Made by a program: the position numbers and the translations under genes. Positions 1-13,160 of a stretch of DNA of 64,000 nt are shown here, piece by piece. The number at the start of each line of letters is the position of its first letter. The first letter of the stretch is position 1. The stretch is from Limnanthes douglasii subsp. nivea (lineage: Eukaryota; Streptophyta; Magnoliopsida; Brassicales; Limnanthaceae): positions 141,776,973-141,840,972 of the forward strand of contig JAUPFV010000004.1 in assembly GCA_036936605.1 (NCBI GenBank). Direction: 5' to 3'. Under the pieces are notes generated by a model. That model saw only the letters and a list, made by a program, of their open reading frames with translations, searched no databases and was not told the DNA's origin.

Positions 1-333
1 AGAAGTGCTTATATTTGAGATGAACATGGCATGAATAATTTGAAGTACAAGTATAACTAATGTGAGCAAAGCATCAGATGGATGTAAACCGAAACAAAAA
101 ACATAGGTTTGATGTATCTGTCAGATGCAATATCTAGAATCTATCAATGGTTATAAGAGTCGCTATCGTAGTATATCACCAAAGATAGCAATGTACATGT
201 GAATAGATATCATAGGGGATAAGAAACAGAAATGGAACATGTAAATGTTAAAATTGTACAAAACAGGCGTCAAAAGATAAGGAGTGCTTATCTTTGATAT
301 GTAAAATGTTACGAAAAAGTAGGTTAATAATGT

Positions 334-2716
334 TTAGAACGGAGCATCACATGACCTCCTATTATGGCCAGATTTGAAACATCGACCACAACGGGACTGG
401 CTGCTGGAAATTTCGCCTCTTGATGGAATACGCTTCTTCCTCGGACGACCGGGTCGTCTTTTAACGTTAGAGGGCAGCACCAAGGGCTCTCCATCACAAT
501 CTACGCTACTGGATTCACCAAACTCTGTTATAGCGGGTATGTTAAATGAATAGCTGGACAGGAAATTTTGTGTAGTGAAAAACGGCTCGACCAACGTCAT
601 AGGATCCTCGTTTATAGATGCAATTACAGCCAACGCATGAGTGCAAGGGAAACATTCTTGCTGCCAAGAGCCGCATGTGCATTTGAAATCCAGTATGTTG
701 ACAACCATGACTGGGTCCGATAAAACCTCAAAATAAGCCGCAGAAGACTTGCGAACTAACCATGTCCGACCGGATTGTACATTATCTTTGAACATCTTGT
801 CAAACTCGGGGCACAAATGGGTGTTCCAACTTTGGCCTTCTCCTAAACGTCGAGACATTTGAGTCATCAGAAGAGCTCTAATCCGGTCGATTAATTCGAC
901 TATAGGCAGATGGCACAACTTCTTAATCTGGCCATTGAACGATTCAACAGCTGTTGATGCCATCGCCCCATACCGTTTGCCTTTCACATATGCCTGAGCC
1001 CATTTTTCTGGGGCAAGATTCCTGACGAAGTTTTCAATACGATTACCGCCTTGGCGCAACCACTGACCATAACGTTCATTAAAAAGATCGACCGTAGGGG
1101 CATAAGCACAGCTCTTAAACATCGCTAGCATGTCTTGTTTGTAGACTCTGTTAGTGTGTTCAAGAGCTTTATTCAAGTTCTGAACAAGATGGAAGATGCA
1201 ATAAGCGTGGTAGTCAGTAGGATAAAGAATTGCGACAGCGCTAATAATACCAGCATGGCGGTCTGAAATGAAAGTTATCTGGCGCCCTAGCAGATGAGGT
1301 TTTAAAGTTTCCAGAAACCAGAACCAGTTGTCCGAGTCTTCACTACCACATATACCAAAAGCAACGGGGAAAAGACCTGGGATGGAAAAGAAGTTTAAAA
1401 ACAGAACTACATTAACAGAACAATGTTTTGTTCGATTGTGTAATAGTTAACAAATCGCAGTCTGTGTAACCAAATCTAGCAAACAAAGCCTACCAAGATA
1501 GCAATCAGTAATAACTAAAATATCAGAGCATGTAATACAAACTGTCAGACAGTGTTATTAAATCGCAAACTATGTATGCTTATTTATCAGATCAAATGTA
1601 TATTGAGACGTATTTTTACTGACCGTTGTTTCCATCTTTTGCCACTGCTGAAAGCAACACGCCCCCGTGCTTCCCTGTCAGGTGGGTTCCGTCAACGTAC
1701 AGCAGAGGACGGCACGAATGGAAACCCTGAAGACACGCCCCAAATGCTATAAAACAGCGACGGAAAACATTGTCGGGAGCCAAATCCAGACGACAGTCCG
1801 TAGTGATGTCACGACTCTGTAGCCTCTTGAAGTATGGTTTTAGCAATCCGAAAGAGGTATTGCTATCTCCAAATACAGCGCGACGGGCCTTCTCCAACGC
1901 ATTCCAAGATAGACGATATGAAACGTCTAAACCGTAGTCTTGCTTGATGGTGGACTGTATAGTCTTAGCTGTTAAAGAATGGCTGTTTCGTAGAGAATCG
2001 TGAATTTCATCAGCAATCAAATCGGAGGACAGATGCCAGCTTTTCTTCTTAGTGAATACGGGACTGCACGTGTGGGTACTGAAAAATCTTTTAATTGTCA
2101 TCAAACCGGTCTTACAATCGACAGAAGCGTAAAGCCTCCATTTGCAGCCATCCGAATCTTTGTTTACACAATAAACGGTGATCTTGTTAAAGGTATTGTG
2201 CATGTACCTAAACGCAAAACCGTTCTCTAATGCATAACGGGATAAGGATAACCTCAGACCTTGAGCACCGTCTGGAAATGACTGTCCAACACTGATGATA
2301 GCTTCAGCCCATCCCGCTGTAGCTAGATGTCTTTTTTTCGGGGTTGTAATGGCCAAACAGGTACTGCTTTCACCGCTGCTTCGTTGTATGTGAGAGGATT
2401 CTTCGAACAGTTGAACGGGTTGTTTACGTTTAACGGCGGAGCCTTTATCAGCAACATGTTCTTGGATAAGAAATGACACACTCTTCAAACGCTCAACATC
2501 GAGGTAACATTCCAACCCGATGAAATCGGTCTCCTTATTAAAAATACAATTACTCTGAGCACCGCAAGAGTACGTTATGCTGTAGTTGCCTCTAACAAGC
2601 CCTTGCCATGTTTGCTCAACGTACTGTTGAAATGACTCGAAGTCTACGAATTCGGACAGCGGAACAATACTTGTCTCCGTACCAAGTTTGAAAATGCAAA
2701 CTTTTGGTTTAGACAT
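334..2716 (-). CDS. MuDR-family transposase (MURA-like), two exons
   Basis: Exon 1 is 2716-1624 and exon 2 is 1376-334. The intron of 247 bp uses a GTCAGT donor at 1623 and a CAG acceptor at 1377. Joined, they give 711 residues with no internal stop. I placed the splice sites by reading frame: the join gives KDGN-NG-LFPVAFG, the expected MULE sequence. Catalytic residues visible: first Asp in YVDGTHL (about 342), second Asp in ISDRHAG (about 403), a CxxH pair (CIFH, about 424-427) and Glu in STAVESFNG (about 509). Near the C-terminus there is a SWIM finger (CTC...CTH, about 600) and a CCHC zinc knuckle (CGRC...GHNRRSC). The N-terminal 100 residues resemble the domain that precedes MuDR transposases. 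The family cuts and pastes DNA at terminal inverted repeats and makes 9-bp duplications. An exon model without this intron would lose the first two catalytic residues from one chain. Confidence 0.88.
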
Positions 2717-2814
2717 TGTGTACCCTGAATTATAGGACTTTTCGTTAGTTTGTTTAATGTTGGTGTAGAACTACTGAATCTGTTACTGATAGTATAACAG
2801 ATATAGAAATATCC

Positions 2815-3265
2815 TATGTCTAACATATCATGGAATATCGGTGGTGGTCAATTTTAAGGACAAATAGCAAACTGGCATACCTAAACTATCAGGGTATGTC
2901 GGTCGTGGTCACTTTTCAGCACAAATAGCAAACTGGCATATATAAACTATCAGGGTATATGGACTAATAATCTGTTTTCAAACACATATATGAACATGTT
3001 ATATATAACATAGCAGCAAGAGGAAATGGTTGGAAACATATAGCAATATCAAGTACCTAAACTATAAGGGTATATGGAGCCATGGTTTATTTATCAACAC
3101 ATATAGCAACCTGACAAAACTAAGATAGCATGGTGTATGCAGTCAGGTTTAATGTACAAACAAATCTAACATATCAGGGTGTATGTAGTAATCTAGCAAC
3201 ATGTAGCATAGAATTGCAGGCGTAAAATCGCAAGGAGCAACCATATAAATATCAGGGTTCAAACA
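2815..3265. repeat. Degenerate ~60-bp tandem repeats in the MULE 5' leader
   Basis: About seven imperfect copies, 51-63 bp each, share cores such as CTAAACTATCAGGGTAT and ATAGCAAACTGGCAT. The two best copies begin near 2818 and 2881. They lie between the transposase start and the right end of the element. Such subterminal arrays are often transposase-binding regions in MULEs; that role is inferred here. Confidence 0.65.
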
Positions 3266-3886
3266 GAGGTGTGGGAATGAAAATTCTCACCGGAATGTGA
3301 TCGGAGCCGGTTTGGATACTTTGGATTGAGCAGAAGCAGATGGAAATAAGTTTCCTAGCATTAACGCACGTTATATTAGAGGTTATAATCGATTTCGAAA
3401 AGGGAAAACTACTTCGAAACTGAAAACTCGACTCTGTTACTCACCTGTAAAATGTAACGACAGGCTACGAGTTCGAAACTATCAACCGGAGCTAGGAGGC
3501 TGTGTACGGTGGTCTAGGAGGCTGAGACACGGTGCAAGATCGGAGCTAGGAGGATATAACGGTGCAAAACAGTACTCAGGAGGCTGATGACGTTAAACTT
3601 GTTTTCTGAAAGTCGCCGGTGATCGGAACACTCCGATAAGGCTCCTAGATGGGTCGCCGGTGGTAACGTAAGGTAAATGGTGGTTCTAGTGTGTCGCCGG
3701 AGGTGGTGTGATCAACCGTAGTTTTTAGAATATGAAGAAACGTTCTTGAAAAATGGGTTGTTTGAAAGGTTAGGAGAGAGGAGAGAGAAAGGAGGCTAAT
3801 AAATTCAAAATTCAAAATTCAAAAGTGATTAAGAAGATGCTGGAGCTAAAAGGGGTCCTTTTTTCACAAATCAACCTTATATACTA

Positions 3887-3898
3887 GGTTGAGGGTAA
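3887..3898 (-). promoter_or_regulatory. Probable TATA box of the MuDR-type transposase gene
   Basis: The minus strand reads TAGTATATAAGG here, about 135 bp inside the right terminus and upstream of the leader. It is the only good TATA-like sequence I see close to the terminus. If used, the mRNA has a leader of about 1.1 kb, which may contain an intron. Confidence 0.45.
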
Positions 3899-4032
3899 TC
3901 TTGGTATTAAAAAAAGAAAAGGTATTAGAAGTGGATATGTTTAATGAGATGGGTATTTAGTAAGCATTAATCCATTAAAGGGCACTAGGTTGTAATAGGT
4001 TTGGCAAAAGGGTACTTAGTGTGTCATTTCCC

Positions 4033-4784
4033 TAAATATAATTTTGGTATTGTTTCGAGAATTTGTACAATAGAGACCCGCCTCTCAAGGAGGAGACTGA
4101 GTATTAAATTGTCGTATTAACTTCGATTTAATAAACTATTTTGGAAGTGTTACATTTATACATGAATGAGATTATGTTGCCTTAATGATATAATAAATTT
4201 AAAAAGCAAGATTAGAAAATAAAAATAGTTGTCTACAAAAATAATTGTTTATTGATCTCCGTTTCAATTTTTTGAAATCTATTTTTTTTTTCAATTTCAT
4301 CTTTCGTTTTTTAAATATTTTTATATTTTATAAAAAACAAATTGCACTTATTAATGGGATTCGATGAGTTAATGGATATACCCAGTTAACGTTGTTTTTA
4401 ATATTTTGTTTTTTTGTTGCGCTAATTGTTCTATTTTAGTTTCAAATATTGTTTTCATCAGACAAGTAATTTAATTTTCTCTCTTTATATTAGTTTTTAA
4501 TCCTAAGGTATTTTAATTTTTTTATAATTTTTTTTAGATTTATTTTGTAGAGCTGATTGAAAATGTTGCAACCATAATGACATGAGACACAATACTAAGT
4601 TTATTATTGTTTTAAAGCATGAGATATAATTGTTAATTGAAAATGGGAAATTAACCACTTTTGTTAAATCACAAGTGGGAAATAGACAAGTGAGCAACTG
4701 ATCAGAGTCGAGCACAATTGAGGCGCGGACAACTTCACTTGTAGTCCGAAAGCAAATCAGAAATCTCCCAAACAAGAAAGTACA
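4033..4784. other. AT-rich spacer, nothing recognised
   Basis: Runs of T and A dominate. I see no conserved coding sequence, terminal repeat or RNA gene between the MULE end and the first recognisable sequence of retrotransposon copy A. Confidence 0.5.
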
Positions 4785-7700
4785 ATGATGATTATTGAAC
4801 AATTTAATGTGGATTCAGAGTATTTGGATCATGATCTAGATCAGAATCGAATAAATGTGATAACTGAAAATAATGATATGGTTTCCAAGTTGTGTCAATT
4901 ATTCGAATCTTTAACTATATTTGGAGGAGGCACGGTGACATCATATTCAAGCTGCTCCAGAAAAAGGCATGTGGTTATCTTGACCACTCAATTAGAAGGG
5001 AATATGTCTTCTTATTTTTACCAAAACCCTGCCCCCTTCATAGTCTTTAACGCAAATGATCTAAGGAATATTAGTTGGACACGTGAAGATGTTGTGGTAA
5101 TAGTGTCATCAACTAAGAGAACAGAAATCCGATGAATCTTGATCGACACTAGTAATTCAACCAATACTTAATTTATGTCCACCAATAACAAAATAAAGAG
5201 CTCGTCTGCTATTCTCTGATTGAACAAAACCATAGTGGGGTTTACAGGCAAATCTAAGAATGTTATTGGGGAGTTCGAAAGAGAGGTTATTCTTCACAAG
5301 GGAACATTTAAGAAAATGGTAAGAGTCTTATTTGTAATGGTGGATTGTTCGTCCCTTTATAACGCCATCTTTGGAAAATACTGGCTATCAATCATGCACG
5401 CATTTGTATCAACAATTCATAAGTGTTTAAAATATGTTATTGAAGGTCAAGTAGAGGTGGTTCAGAGTAGCCAAAAAGTGGCTAGGAAAATGCTTTATCA
5501 CTACTGTTACTCCGAAGTCTCTAGAGAATGTGGAAACTAAAAAAGAATATCAATGACTTGAGTCATCTTCAAATCCAAGCAATATAGATGAAGAGAGACT
5601 CTTAGTGCAGTGATCCCTATCGAAGAGTTTGAAGTATGTAGCTTAGCGGATGAGAAGAATGTCAGGATTCTGGCCAAATTGCCATATAAATTGAAAGAAT
5701 AATTAATCTTTCTTGCCTAAAAATTTGCATGTGTTCGCCTGATGTAATGAAGATGTGATAGGCGTTCCATCTTGTGTCATTAGTCAGCTATATATGTGAT
5801 CCGATGCGGTCCCAGTAATACAAAAAAGAATAAATTTTTCTATAGAGAAATCTGAAGCTATTTTTAATGAGGTAGACAGACTAACAAAAGTGGGGCATAT
5901 TCGGGAATCTCAATATCCATTATGGACAACAAACCCGGTGCTCAGAAAAAAAAAAGGTAAATGACAAATATGTATTGATTTCACATATCTTAATACGTCG
6001 TGTCCCAAAGATCATTTCCCTGTTGCTCGAATAGATCAGTTGGGGGACTTCACCTTGGGAAATACATTGTTATCTTTTATGAATGCCTTTGATGGGTCTA
6101 ATCATATACCAATGGATTTGAAAGACCGGGATCATACCATGTTTATCACTGACAAAGGGTTGCATTGTTACAAGGTAATACCATCTAGTTTAAAGAATAC
6201 TGGGGCAACCTACCAGTGATTGGTCAACAAAGCATTCGTCAGTCAGATTAAGAGAAATATGGAAGTTTATATCGGTGACATGATGGTAAAAAGTCAAAGG
6301 GAAGATGATCATATACTCGACCTCAAAAAAAATCTAATTTGGAAACCATCAATCTAAAGCTAAATCTAGAGAAGTGCACTTTTGGAGTGCGATCCAGAAA
6401 GTTCTTAGGGTATATTCTTAATGAAAGAAATATATGGACAGACTCATCGCAAATAGATGTATTGTTGGCAATGGACCATCCTCAGGTGTTAAATAGAAGG
6501 TTGGAAACTTTGAATAGGTTTATCTTGAATGTCATCGAATAAATGTGCATAATGTTTCCAAGTGTTGAGAAATACCAAAGTATTCAATTGGTCATCAAAC
6601 TGTGATAAGACATTCTTATAAATCAAAAGACATTTATCTTCGCCTAAAACTCTGTTCAAACCGGTTATCGGAGAAAGAATTTATGTATACCTGGCAGTAT
6701 CTGATAATGCTGTGAGCATTGTAGTAGTCCGAGAGATTGACAATTACCCTTGCTGAGTTTATTAAATTAGTCAAAACTTCTTGGATGCTGAAAAATGATA
6801 CCTAAAGTTAGAAAAGTTGGCTTTTTCCTTGGTAATAATAGCCAGAAAAACGAGCCCTTATTTTCAATCACAGTTCGAACTTCTTTTCCACTTAAAAGCA
6901 TGCTGCAAAAACCGGATGTATTGGTTCGAATGACTAAGTGGTCTATAGAATTAGAGGATTATGACAACGACTTTTCTCCTCGAACAGCAATCAAGGCACA
7001 TGCTGTATTAGACTTCTTGGTTGAGTTCTATTTGGAAAGACCTTATGAAGAATCTTCTACTAATAAACCTTGAAAAGAGTGTGTAATTCAAACGGACGGA
7101 GGATCTATTATGATGGGTTGTGGGGCTGTATTTTATTTATTATCCATCTTTGGAGACTCAATGTACCAAACCATACATTTTGGTTTCAATGAATTAAAAA
7201 ATGAAGTTGAGTACGAAGCGACAATAGTTGGGTTAAAGATTGTTCAAATCTGAAATAAGCACATGGACAATCTGAAATAATGAACGAACAGTTTGTGAAA
7301 TATTTTCAAGTATTGAGAGAAGCTTCTGCTTGCTTTAAATATGTAGAGTATGAACACATGCCAAGAGCTAAAAAATCAATGGCTGACTTTTTACCCACTG
7401 TTGCACATTCGAAGGCATGCCTTTGGATTCTGGTACAAGAGTTCCTTTCCGTAATTATGACCCTCGAAACGAAAGTTGAAAATTATAAAACTTTCAAAAT
7501 ATCCGCCATATTCAGTCAATACTTTAGGTATGATATCCAAGAGTTTATTAATAAAGGAATCCTTCCCGAATACAAAATTCTAGATGAGAAGTTGAAGTTT
7601 AAAGCACATGGAGTTCTGGTTTTGAGAGAGACCCTCTATAAAATATCTTTTAGTAAGCCTTTGTTACGCTACCTCAGAACCGATGAGCCCCAAGTAGTTC

Positions 7701-8690
7701 TATCTGAATTGCATGATGGGGAAGGGTCTGTTCATTATGGCTACATAACTTTGACTAGAAAGGTCTTGTTAACATGATATTATTGGTCATCTGTCAGTGA
7801 CGTATGCTAAAGAGCAATTTAAAATATGTGATCCATGTCAGAGATTTAGAAATGCAATACATGTAGCAGCAGTTCCTATGAAGTCAATATCTGAAGCGTT
7901 ACATTTTGATTAATAGGGCCTTGATTTGGTTGGTTCCCTTCCAATGGTTTATGGATATGTCGAACTATTATTCTCGCAATTGATTATTTTTTGAAGTGGG
8001 TAGAAGTTGCTCTCTTTCTCTCTTGAACTACTTCCAAAGCAGTAATCAAATTTATATTTTCCAACATATGTTGCACGTTCGGAATTCCTAAGCGGATTAC
8101 GGCAGATAATGGCTCTTAATTTGACAACATGGACATATAGATTTTATGTACATCAAGAGGAATTTACCATTGTTTCTTTTCACCTTTTCATCCCTAAGCT
8201 AATTGACATATAGAGGTGTAGACAAAACTATTTTGATGTGTCTCAAAAAGAATATATAATGGGCGGTAGGCAAATAACTAAATTACCTACAAGAAGTATT
8301 TTGGGCATATCGAACTACTCCACATATTGTTACACAATAATCTCATTTTACCTTGATATATGATATGAATGCAATAACACCCATATAATCTACTCTTCAT
8401 TCTTTTAGAGTTAAAAATTATTCCAAATAAGATAATAAGATTGTGGTAAGGGCTCAGCTAGACTTGATTAAAGAAAATAAAGTCGAAGCACATTTACGAA
8501 TGGCACATTATCAAGGTTTATGAAAAGCAGATTTGCATCTAAAATACAAAGAAGAGAATTTTCTGTAGGGGATTAATTTTTAAGAAAAGTGTTTTTGCAC
8601 ACCAAAGATAAGAAATTTAGAAAGCTAGCATCAAATTAGGAGGGACCATATATTGTATGAAAAGATTAAGCAAGGAATATATCGGTTATT
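4785..8690 (+). pseudogene. gag-pol remnant of Tat copy A
   Basis: Recognisable blocks in order are: the end of gag (LCQLFESLTIFGG near 4890, matching the same segment of copy B); protease with DTG changed to DTS (LIDTSNS near 5144); reverse transcriptase from about 5850, whose active site reads YIGD instead of YIDD near 6270; a second RNase H near 7090 (QTDGG); integrase zinc-binding and core remnants at 7690-8420; and the C-terminal region ending near 8690. Stops and shifts separate the pieces, the longest being 7280-7777. The loss of catalytic Asp in both protease context and reverse transcriptase shows it is dead. Confidence 0.85.
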
Positions 8691-8802
8691 TGAATGAGAA
8701 AGCAGTCATTTGAGGCACCCATTGAATATCGAATACTTAAGGTTATGTCTCGAATAAATATGTATTGTAAATATTTACTTTATTTTCTTTTCAATGTAGA
8801 TA

Positions 8803-8856
8803 TTTGGGGGCATACTCTTCCTACCCTGGTGGCTCGGGGAGGTTTTAATGAGGTGT
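8803..8856 (+). other. Conserved structured 3' block of Tat copy A
   Basis: Directly downstream of pol, 8820-8842 can fold into a stem with a bulged A: CCT-A-CCCTG pairs with CGGGG-AGG around the loop GTGGCT. It is followed by TTTTAATGAGGTGT. The same block follows pol in copies B (23523-23570, minus strand) and C (56096-56152). Its position suggests a role in 3'-end formation or minus/plus-strand priming, which is inference. Confidence 0.6.
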
Positions 8857-8915
8857 TTGTATCATTATCAATATATCATCTTTGCCTTTCAAATTTGTTT
8901 ATAAGTACGACATGC

Positions 8916-9320
8916 GTATTGATTTTATTTACCTTCAAATGGATTACCTTCGAATGGCTTGTGTATTGATTTTGTTTGTCTTCGAATGGATTACCTTCGA
9001 ATAGCTTGTGTATTGATTTTTGTTTGCCTTCAAATAGATTACCTTCGAATGGCTTGTGTATTGATTTTTGTTTGCTTTTGAATGGATTTCCTTCGAATGG
9101 CTTGTGTATTGATTTTGTTTACCTTCGAATGACTTGTGTATTGATTTTTGTTTGTCTTTGAATGGATTACCTTTGAATAGCTTGTATATTGATTTTGTTT
9201 GTTTTTTAATGGATTACATTCGGATGGCTTGTGTATTGATTTTTTATTTCCTTCGAATGGATTACTTTCGAATGGCTTGTGTAAGTTAAGTTTGTTATGC
9301 CTTCGAATGGATTATGGTTA
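8916..9320. repeat. Tandem array between pol and antisense gene of Tat copy A
   Basis: Eight or nine imperfect copies of a unit of about 45 bp are built from CTTCGAATGGATTACC and CTTGTGTATTGATTTTTG. Copy B has an unrelated 34-bp array in the same place, so this spacer seems prone to repeat birth. Confidence 0.75.
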
Positions 9321-9360
9321 AAGATTAAATAACTTCAACCAAATGAGCTAGGAAATAGAG

Positions 9361-9363
<3 letters not shown>

Positions 9364-9446
<83 letters not shown>
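9364..9446. repeat. (TA)n microsatellite
   Basis: About 83 bp of uninterrupted TA just beyond the tandem array in copy A. Confidence 0.95.
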
Positions 9447-9449
<3 letters not shown>

Positions 9450-9699
9450 AAATAAGTTAAGTTTATGAGATGATAACTAACACAAAATGCTTTGGGTGGT
9501 CCAAGGACTTAATAAAATTCAGGGAGGATATAAAAAAAATGTCTTGACCATGCCAATAAGTTATATAAAAATTTATGATTAAGATCATAAAGTGCCTTGT
9601 ATACCAAAGGCTTGGACAAAACAACATAAAAATATACTGGCCTTTGGGCTTATTTTCATCGGTATTTTCTTATTCGTGAATTCTCAAATATACCAAGTT

Positions 9700-12560
9700 G
9701 ATCGGGTATAGGCATGTCAAGGGGCAATAAGTTATTTGGGACCAGTCCTCATAAAGACCAAAGGGCTAGTGTGGGAAACTTCTTATGGAATTCCAGCACC
9801 ATATCTGATTTAGTTGATGCATTCCTTTTGGGTAAAAAATCTATCACCCCATACACGTATGCATATATAGCATTGGTTGCCTCTTGGGTGGATTTCTCTT
9901 TGAGATAGGCTATCTCATTTTCTTAATTTTTTTATAAGAGATTCTTGAGTGTTCTTCTCGCCCAATAAACACTCAGTGGTGGCCCTATCCTCGATTTGTT
10001 GGTTCTTCAATGAAGTAATATCCCCATAGCTGGATGATTGTAGTTTTCCATAATCAAATTATAGATTTTCATGATTAAAATTTTCCTTGACCAACTCTTC
10101 TTTGACTAATTTTACCTCCTCGGATAGAAAATCCGCTTTGGTTTTTTCGTCTTCGGTGGAAGCTTTTAGATTCTTGTTCTCCTCTTGAAAGGAAGTGATG
10201 ATTTTGATTTGAGACCTCACTTGTCTCTCCAGTTCAACAATTGGCCTCACATAGCTCAATACCGAATACCCAAGTACGTCGTTCTTGTTTGACAATTCAA
10301 AGGCACCCCTTTGAACACCACGAAGGTGGCGGTACTTGTAGACTCTCGAAAGTCAGTTTCAAAAGCTTCAAATTCGAAAGCCCCCATACATTCTATTGGA
10401 GTAACATCTCCAAACATTTTCCTTTCGAAGGAAGAAAGTAGTGGAGTAGGAATATCAGATATTATGGTTGGTGGAGGTTCAATAGTAGGGATTATTTGAG
10501 TAACAATTTCTGAATGAATGACTATCTCTGAAGGAGTCGAGGTCTACTTCCTCTTCTTGTATCTCTTATCACTGCATTGTTTGCCCTTCGTATGTGTCTT
10601 CTTTTTTATGAACACATTAGTGTTCCAGGACACCTCACCTCTCTGAAAATTGGTGGCAATAACAGCTAATATAGTTGAGTCAATCTCATCGGGCTATTTT
10701 TTATTTCCCACTTTAGCAACAAACTGTGGTAAGCCTTTTTTGTCTTCTTATCCTTCTTGTTCTGATAAATGGGGGCTCTCTTCCTGGTTGGGAGATACAG
10801 TTTGCCATCAGCGGCTTCGGTTCTCTCCAAAATGGCAGAAGAAAGATGAGGAATGCTAAACTGTTCCCATGTTATCTCTCGTACGGGATTAGTCCTCCAG
10901 AGGTGACTTCGAACAAAGTTGGCATGAGTGAACCACTTATGGAAGCTATTGGACCACTTTGTCTATGCCCACTGATTCAGCCTCTTAAAAGTGACCTTCA
11001 CATCGGCCAGATGATGCAGATAGGGTTTTGAAATAGCTAATACAAAAATAAGTTAGGGGTAAGCAATAAAATATTTAATGGTTAAATTAGAAGGTAAAAA
11101 ATAATTACAATGAGACATACCTGTATTCTTCCAATATCTGGTAAGCTAGCTCAATTTTACCTTGAGAGATAATTTGTTTTCCATTCTGCCACCAACCGAT
11201 GATGAATATGAATTGCATCTTCCATATTTTATCTTCCTCCAGTAGATCATCTACCAGTTTGTAGTCATTCCCATGTTAAATTGATATAGGGGAATTTAAG
11301 AGTTGCGGAATAGCCCCGCAACAACATCCAATTACTCCATTGGTATCAGAGTCTTAGATATCATTGACGCTATAATGCTTGCCATAATTGTAATCCATGC
11401 ATTTGGACTAGCTTGGCTTTGACACAACCCTACCAAGCGAAAGTATTTTAATATCTGAGGGTCAAGGGAAACTGAAGACCCTAGTTGAGCACATTGATAT
11501 AGACTACTAACTCTTTAGAACCACAACTCATCAAAGTATCTCGGGGTTTGGGAAACCTTACTTTAACTATCTTAAAGAACCCTAATTTAGCTCAGATAGC
11601 CTTTAACTCAAATTCATGAAAGTAAACGTAGTAAATTTTATCTAAAGTTAAGAGGTATTTGATACTTACCCTTGTGAAGTTGGGCCCAACACGTCTAACT
11701 AGAGACAAAGGAAGAATTTTAGTTTTTGTTGCCAGTGTTTTACTTTTGCTATTGCCATCACACCTTATTTTCTCTTTAGGTTTTTATTTTTTGTTGGCCT
11801 TGAAGTCTCCCCAGTATAACCAGATGTCTCAAGGGGAGATTCTTTGCTAGTGTCTTTCATATTCTCTTCCGTAATTTTAGTACTAGATCCCAAAGACTCA
11901 ATACGCTGAGCACCAACGTATCTCTTCTTCAGGTTGAGAGGAATCAGTTGGAAGCATTACAACATTTTCCTCTCTATTTGGATCTAGTTTAAGCTCAATT
12001 GGAAGAATGACATGGGTTTCTTCTATGTTCAGATTTTTGGAGATGGGTTAATACAAGTTATTTGTGGCACTGATGGCTCGTTTTCCCAAAAATTCTAGTT
12101 TTGGTTTTTGATTGTATGGTTACTCTGCGTGAAGTGTTCTCTTTGGAGTCCAAACCCATGGCTTTTAAAACAGAGGGAATCAGACGACTAGTAACATTTG
12201 AGATTAAGAGGGTTTGAGTGGTTTAGGTGAACGACTCGGTGAGGTTAATGGCTGAGTAGTCGAGGAAGGTTCGGAGGGGATGTTACGCGTATTATAAAGA
12301 TAGACTCTTCCATAATCATTAGATTAAGTTATAACTACAGTACCTGGAGAGGCTGGTAACTCAGTAGCAACCCTTTATTTTTTCTTTTCTTCTTATAGTT
12401 TGGAAAAGTTCAACTAACCATCTTTGGTTAAAGCGTTTTTGGCGGGGAATATGCAAACACCAAGATGATTCTGGAAAAATAATGTGCAGTGGTTAATACG
12501 GTGGATGAAGGGAAAATATCGTCGGTGGAGAATTGGATACTAATTGTGAAGAACTTTTTC
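9700..12560 (-). pseudogene. Antisense gene (aORF) remnant of Tat copy A
   Basis: Minus-strand pieces match the antisense proteins of copies B and C. The coiled-coil part is at 10059-10295 (VELERQVRSQ, matching VFDLERQVKNQ in copy C). The segment at 10790-10990 reads FVRSHLWR and DGKLYLPTRK, matching FVNSHLWR and DGKCYLPLRN in copy B. The stretch near 11160-11280 aligns with the exon end before the intron in copy C (58190-58330). Many stops and shifts show the gene is dead. It converges on the copy A pol remnant, as in the other two copies. Confidence 0.75.
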
Positions 12561-12960
12561 TTTATCTAAAATATAGATTATCTTTTTCTAAAAATCCCTA
12601 CAGTGAGAAACTGAAGAAAAAAAATAGTTTATATAGAAACTGTAAGAAATGCTTGAGTGCCCTACTAGATAAAGGGAAATAATGATAGATAGGAAATTCT
12701 AGAGAAATGTAGACGTCTTCTATTTGATTGGTTAGCTTTACCGAGGATAAAACAAATTTGTGGCTCCAATCAAGGAGTGACACATGTCACGAAAAAAATA
12801 ACTAGTTAAAAGATGTGACTTTTTTATATTAATCGTCTTTTAACTACACCATCAAATGCAGTTCGAATAAATTTTATTAACAGGTCTATAAAATATTAGC
12901 AAATTAGATTTTAAAAAACAAACCAGTACGTTTCGGAAATATATTGGTTAGCCCTCCCAA
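12561..12960. other. Junction of Tat copy A and CACTA, nothing recognised
   Basis: AT-rich sequence that may include the lost outer part of copy A. No LTR end, target duplication or coding sequence could be assigned. Confidence 0.4.
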
Positions 12961-13160
12961 CACTACTAGATAAACTGCTTTTTACAATGATCTCGTTTTT
13001 CCGGTTGTCAATCTGTTGTAAATATAAATGTATTCACTACATAGTCTATTTTGACCCATTTATCGAAACGTGGACCAATTTTTACAACGGAGTTGCAACA
13101 AACGTACTATTTGGTTGAACAATATTTTTGGTGTGAAACTGGTTTGTAACAGTATTGTTT
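12961..13160. repeat. Left CACTA terminus and subterminal repeats
   Basis: Terminal CACTACTAGATAA is followed by repeated short motifs around GTTGCAAC, TGTTGTAAA and GTTTGTAACAG. Family knowledge says such motifs bind the CACTA accessory protein. Confidence 0.6.

Larger units (their letters stand above)
1..4032 (-). mobile_element. MuDR-type MULE, left end outside the window
   Basis: The right terminus is seen at 4002-4032. Read on the minus strand it starts GGGAAATGACACACTAAG and continues into a TACCC run, which resembles the ends of many plant MULEs. The transposase gene fills the middle and reads leftwards. The left terminus and the 9-bp target duplication cannot be checked because the element runs past position 1; the candidate right-flank duplication would be 4033-4041 (TAAATATAA). 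The coding region has no internal stop, so this may be an autonomous copy. Confidence 0.8.
4785..12600 (+). mobile_element. Tat-lineage Ty3/gypsy retrotransposon, copy A, decayed and without recognisable LTRs
   Basis: Gag-pol remnants read on the plus strand from 4785 to about 8690. They are followed by a conserved 3' block, a tandem-repeat spacer, a TA microsatellite and then remnants of the antisense gene reading leftwards from about 12560. This order matches copies B (19442-29759) and C (51673-60350). Most of gag and both LTRs are missing, and the CACTA element begins about 360 bp beyond the right edge. Stops and frameshifts throughout mark it as the oldest of the three copies. The outer limits are approximate. 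Confidence 0.8.
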
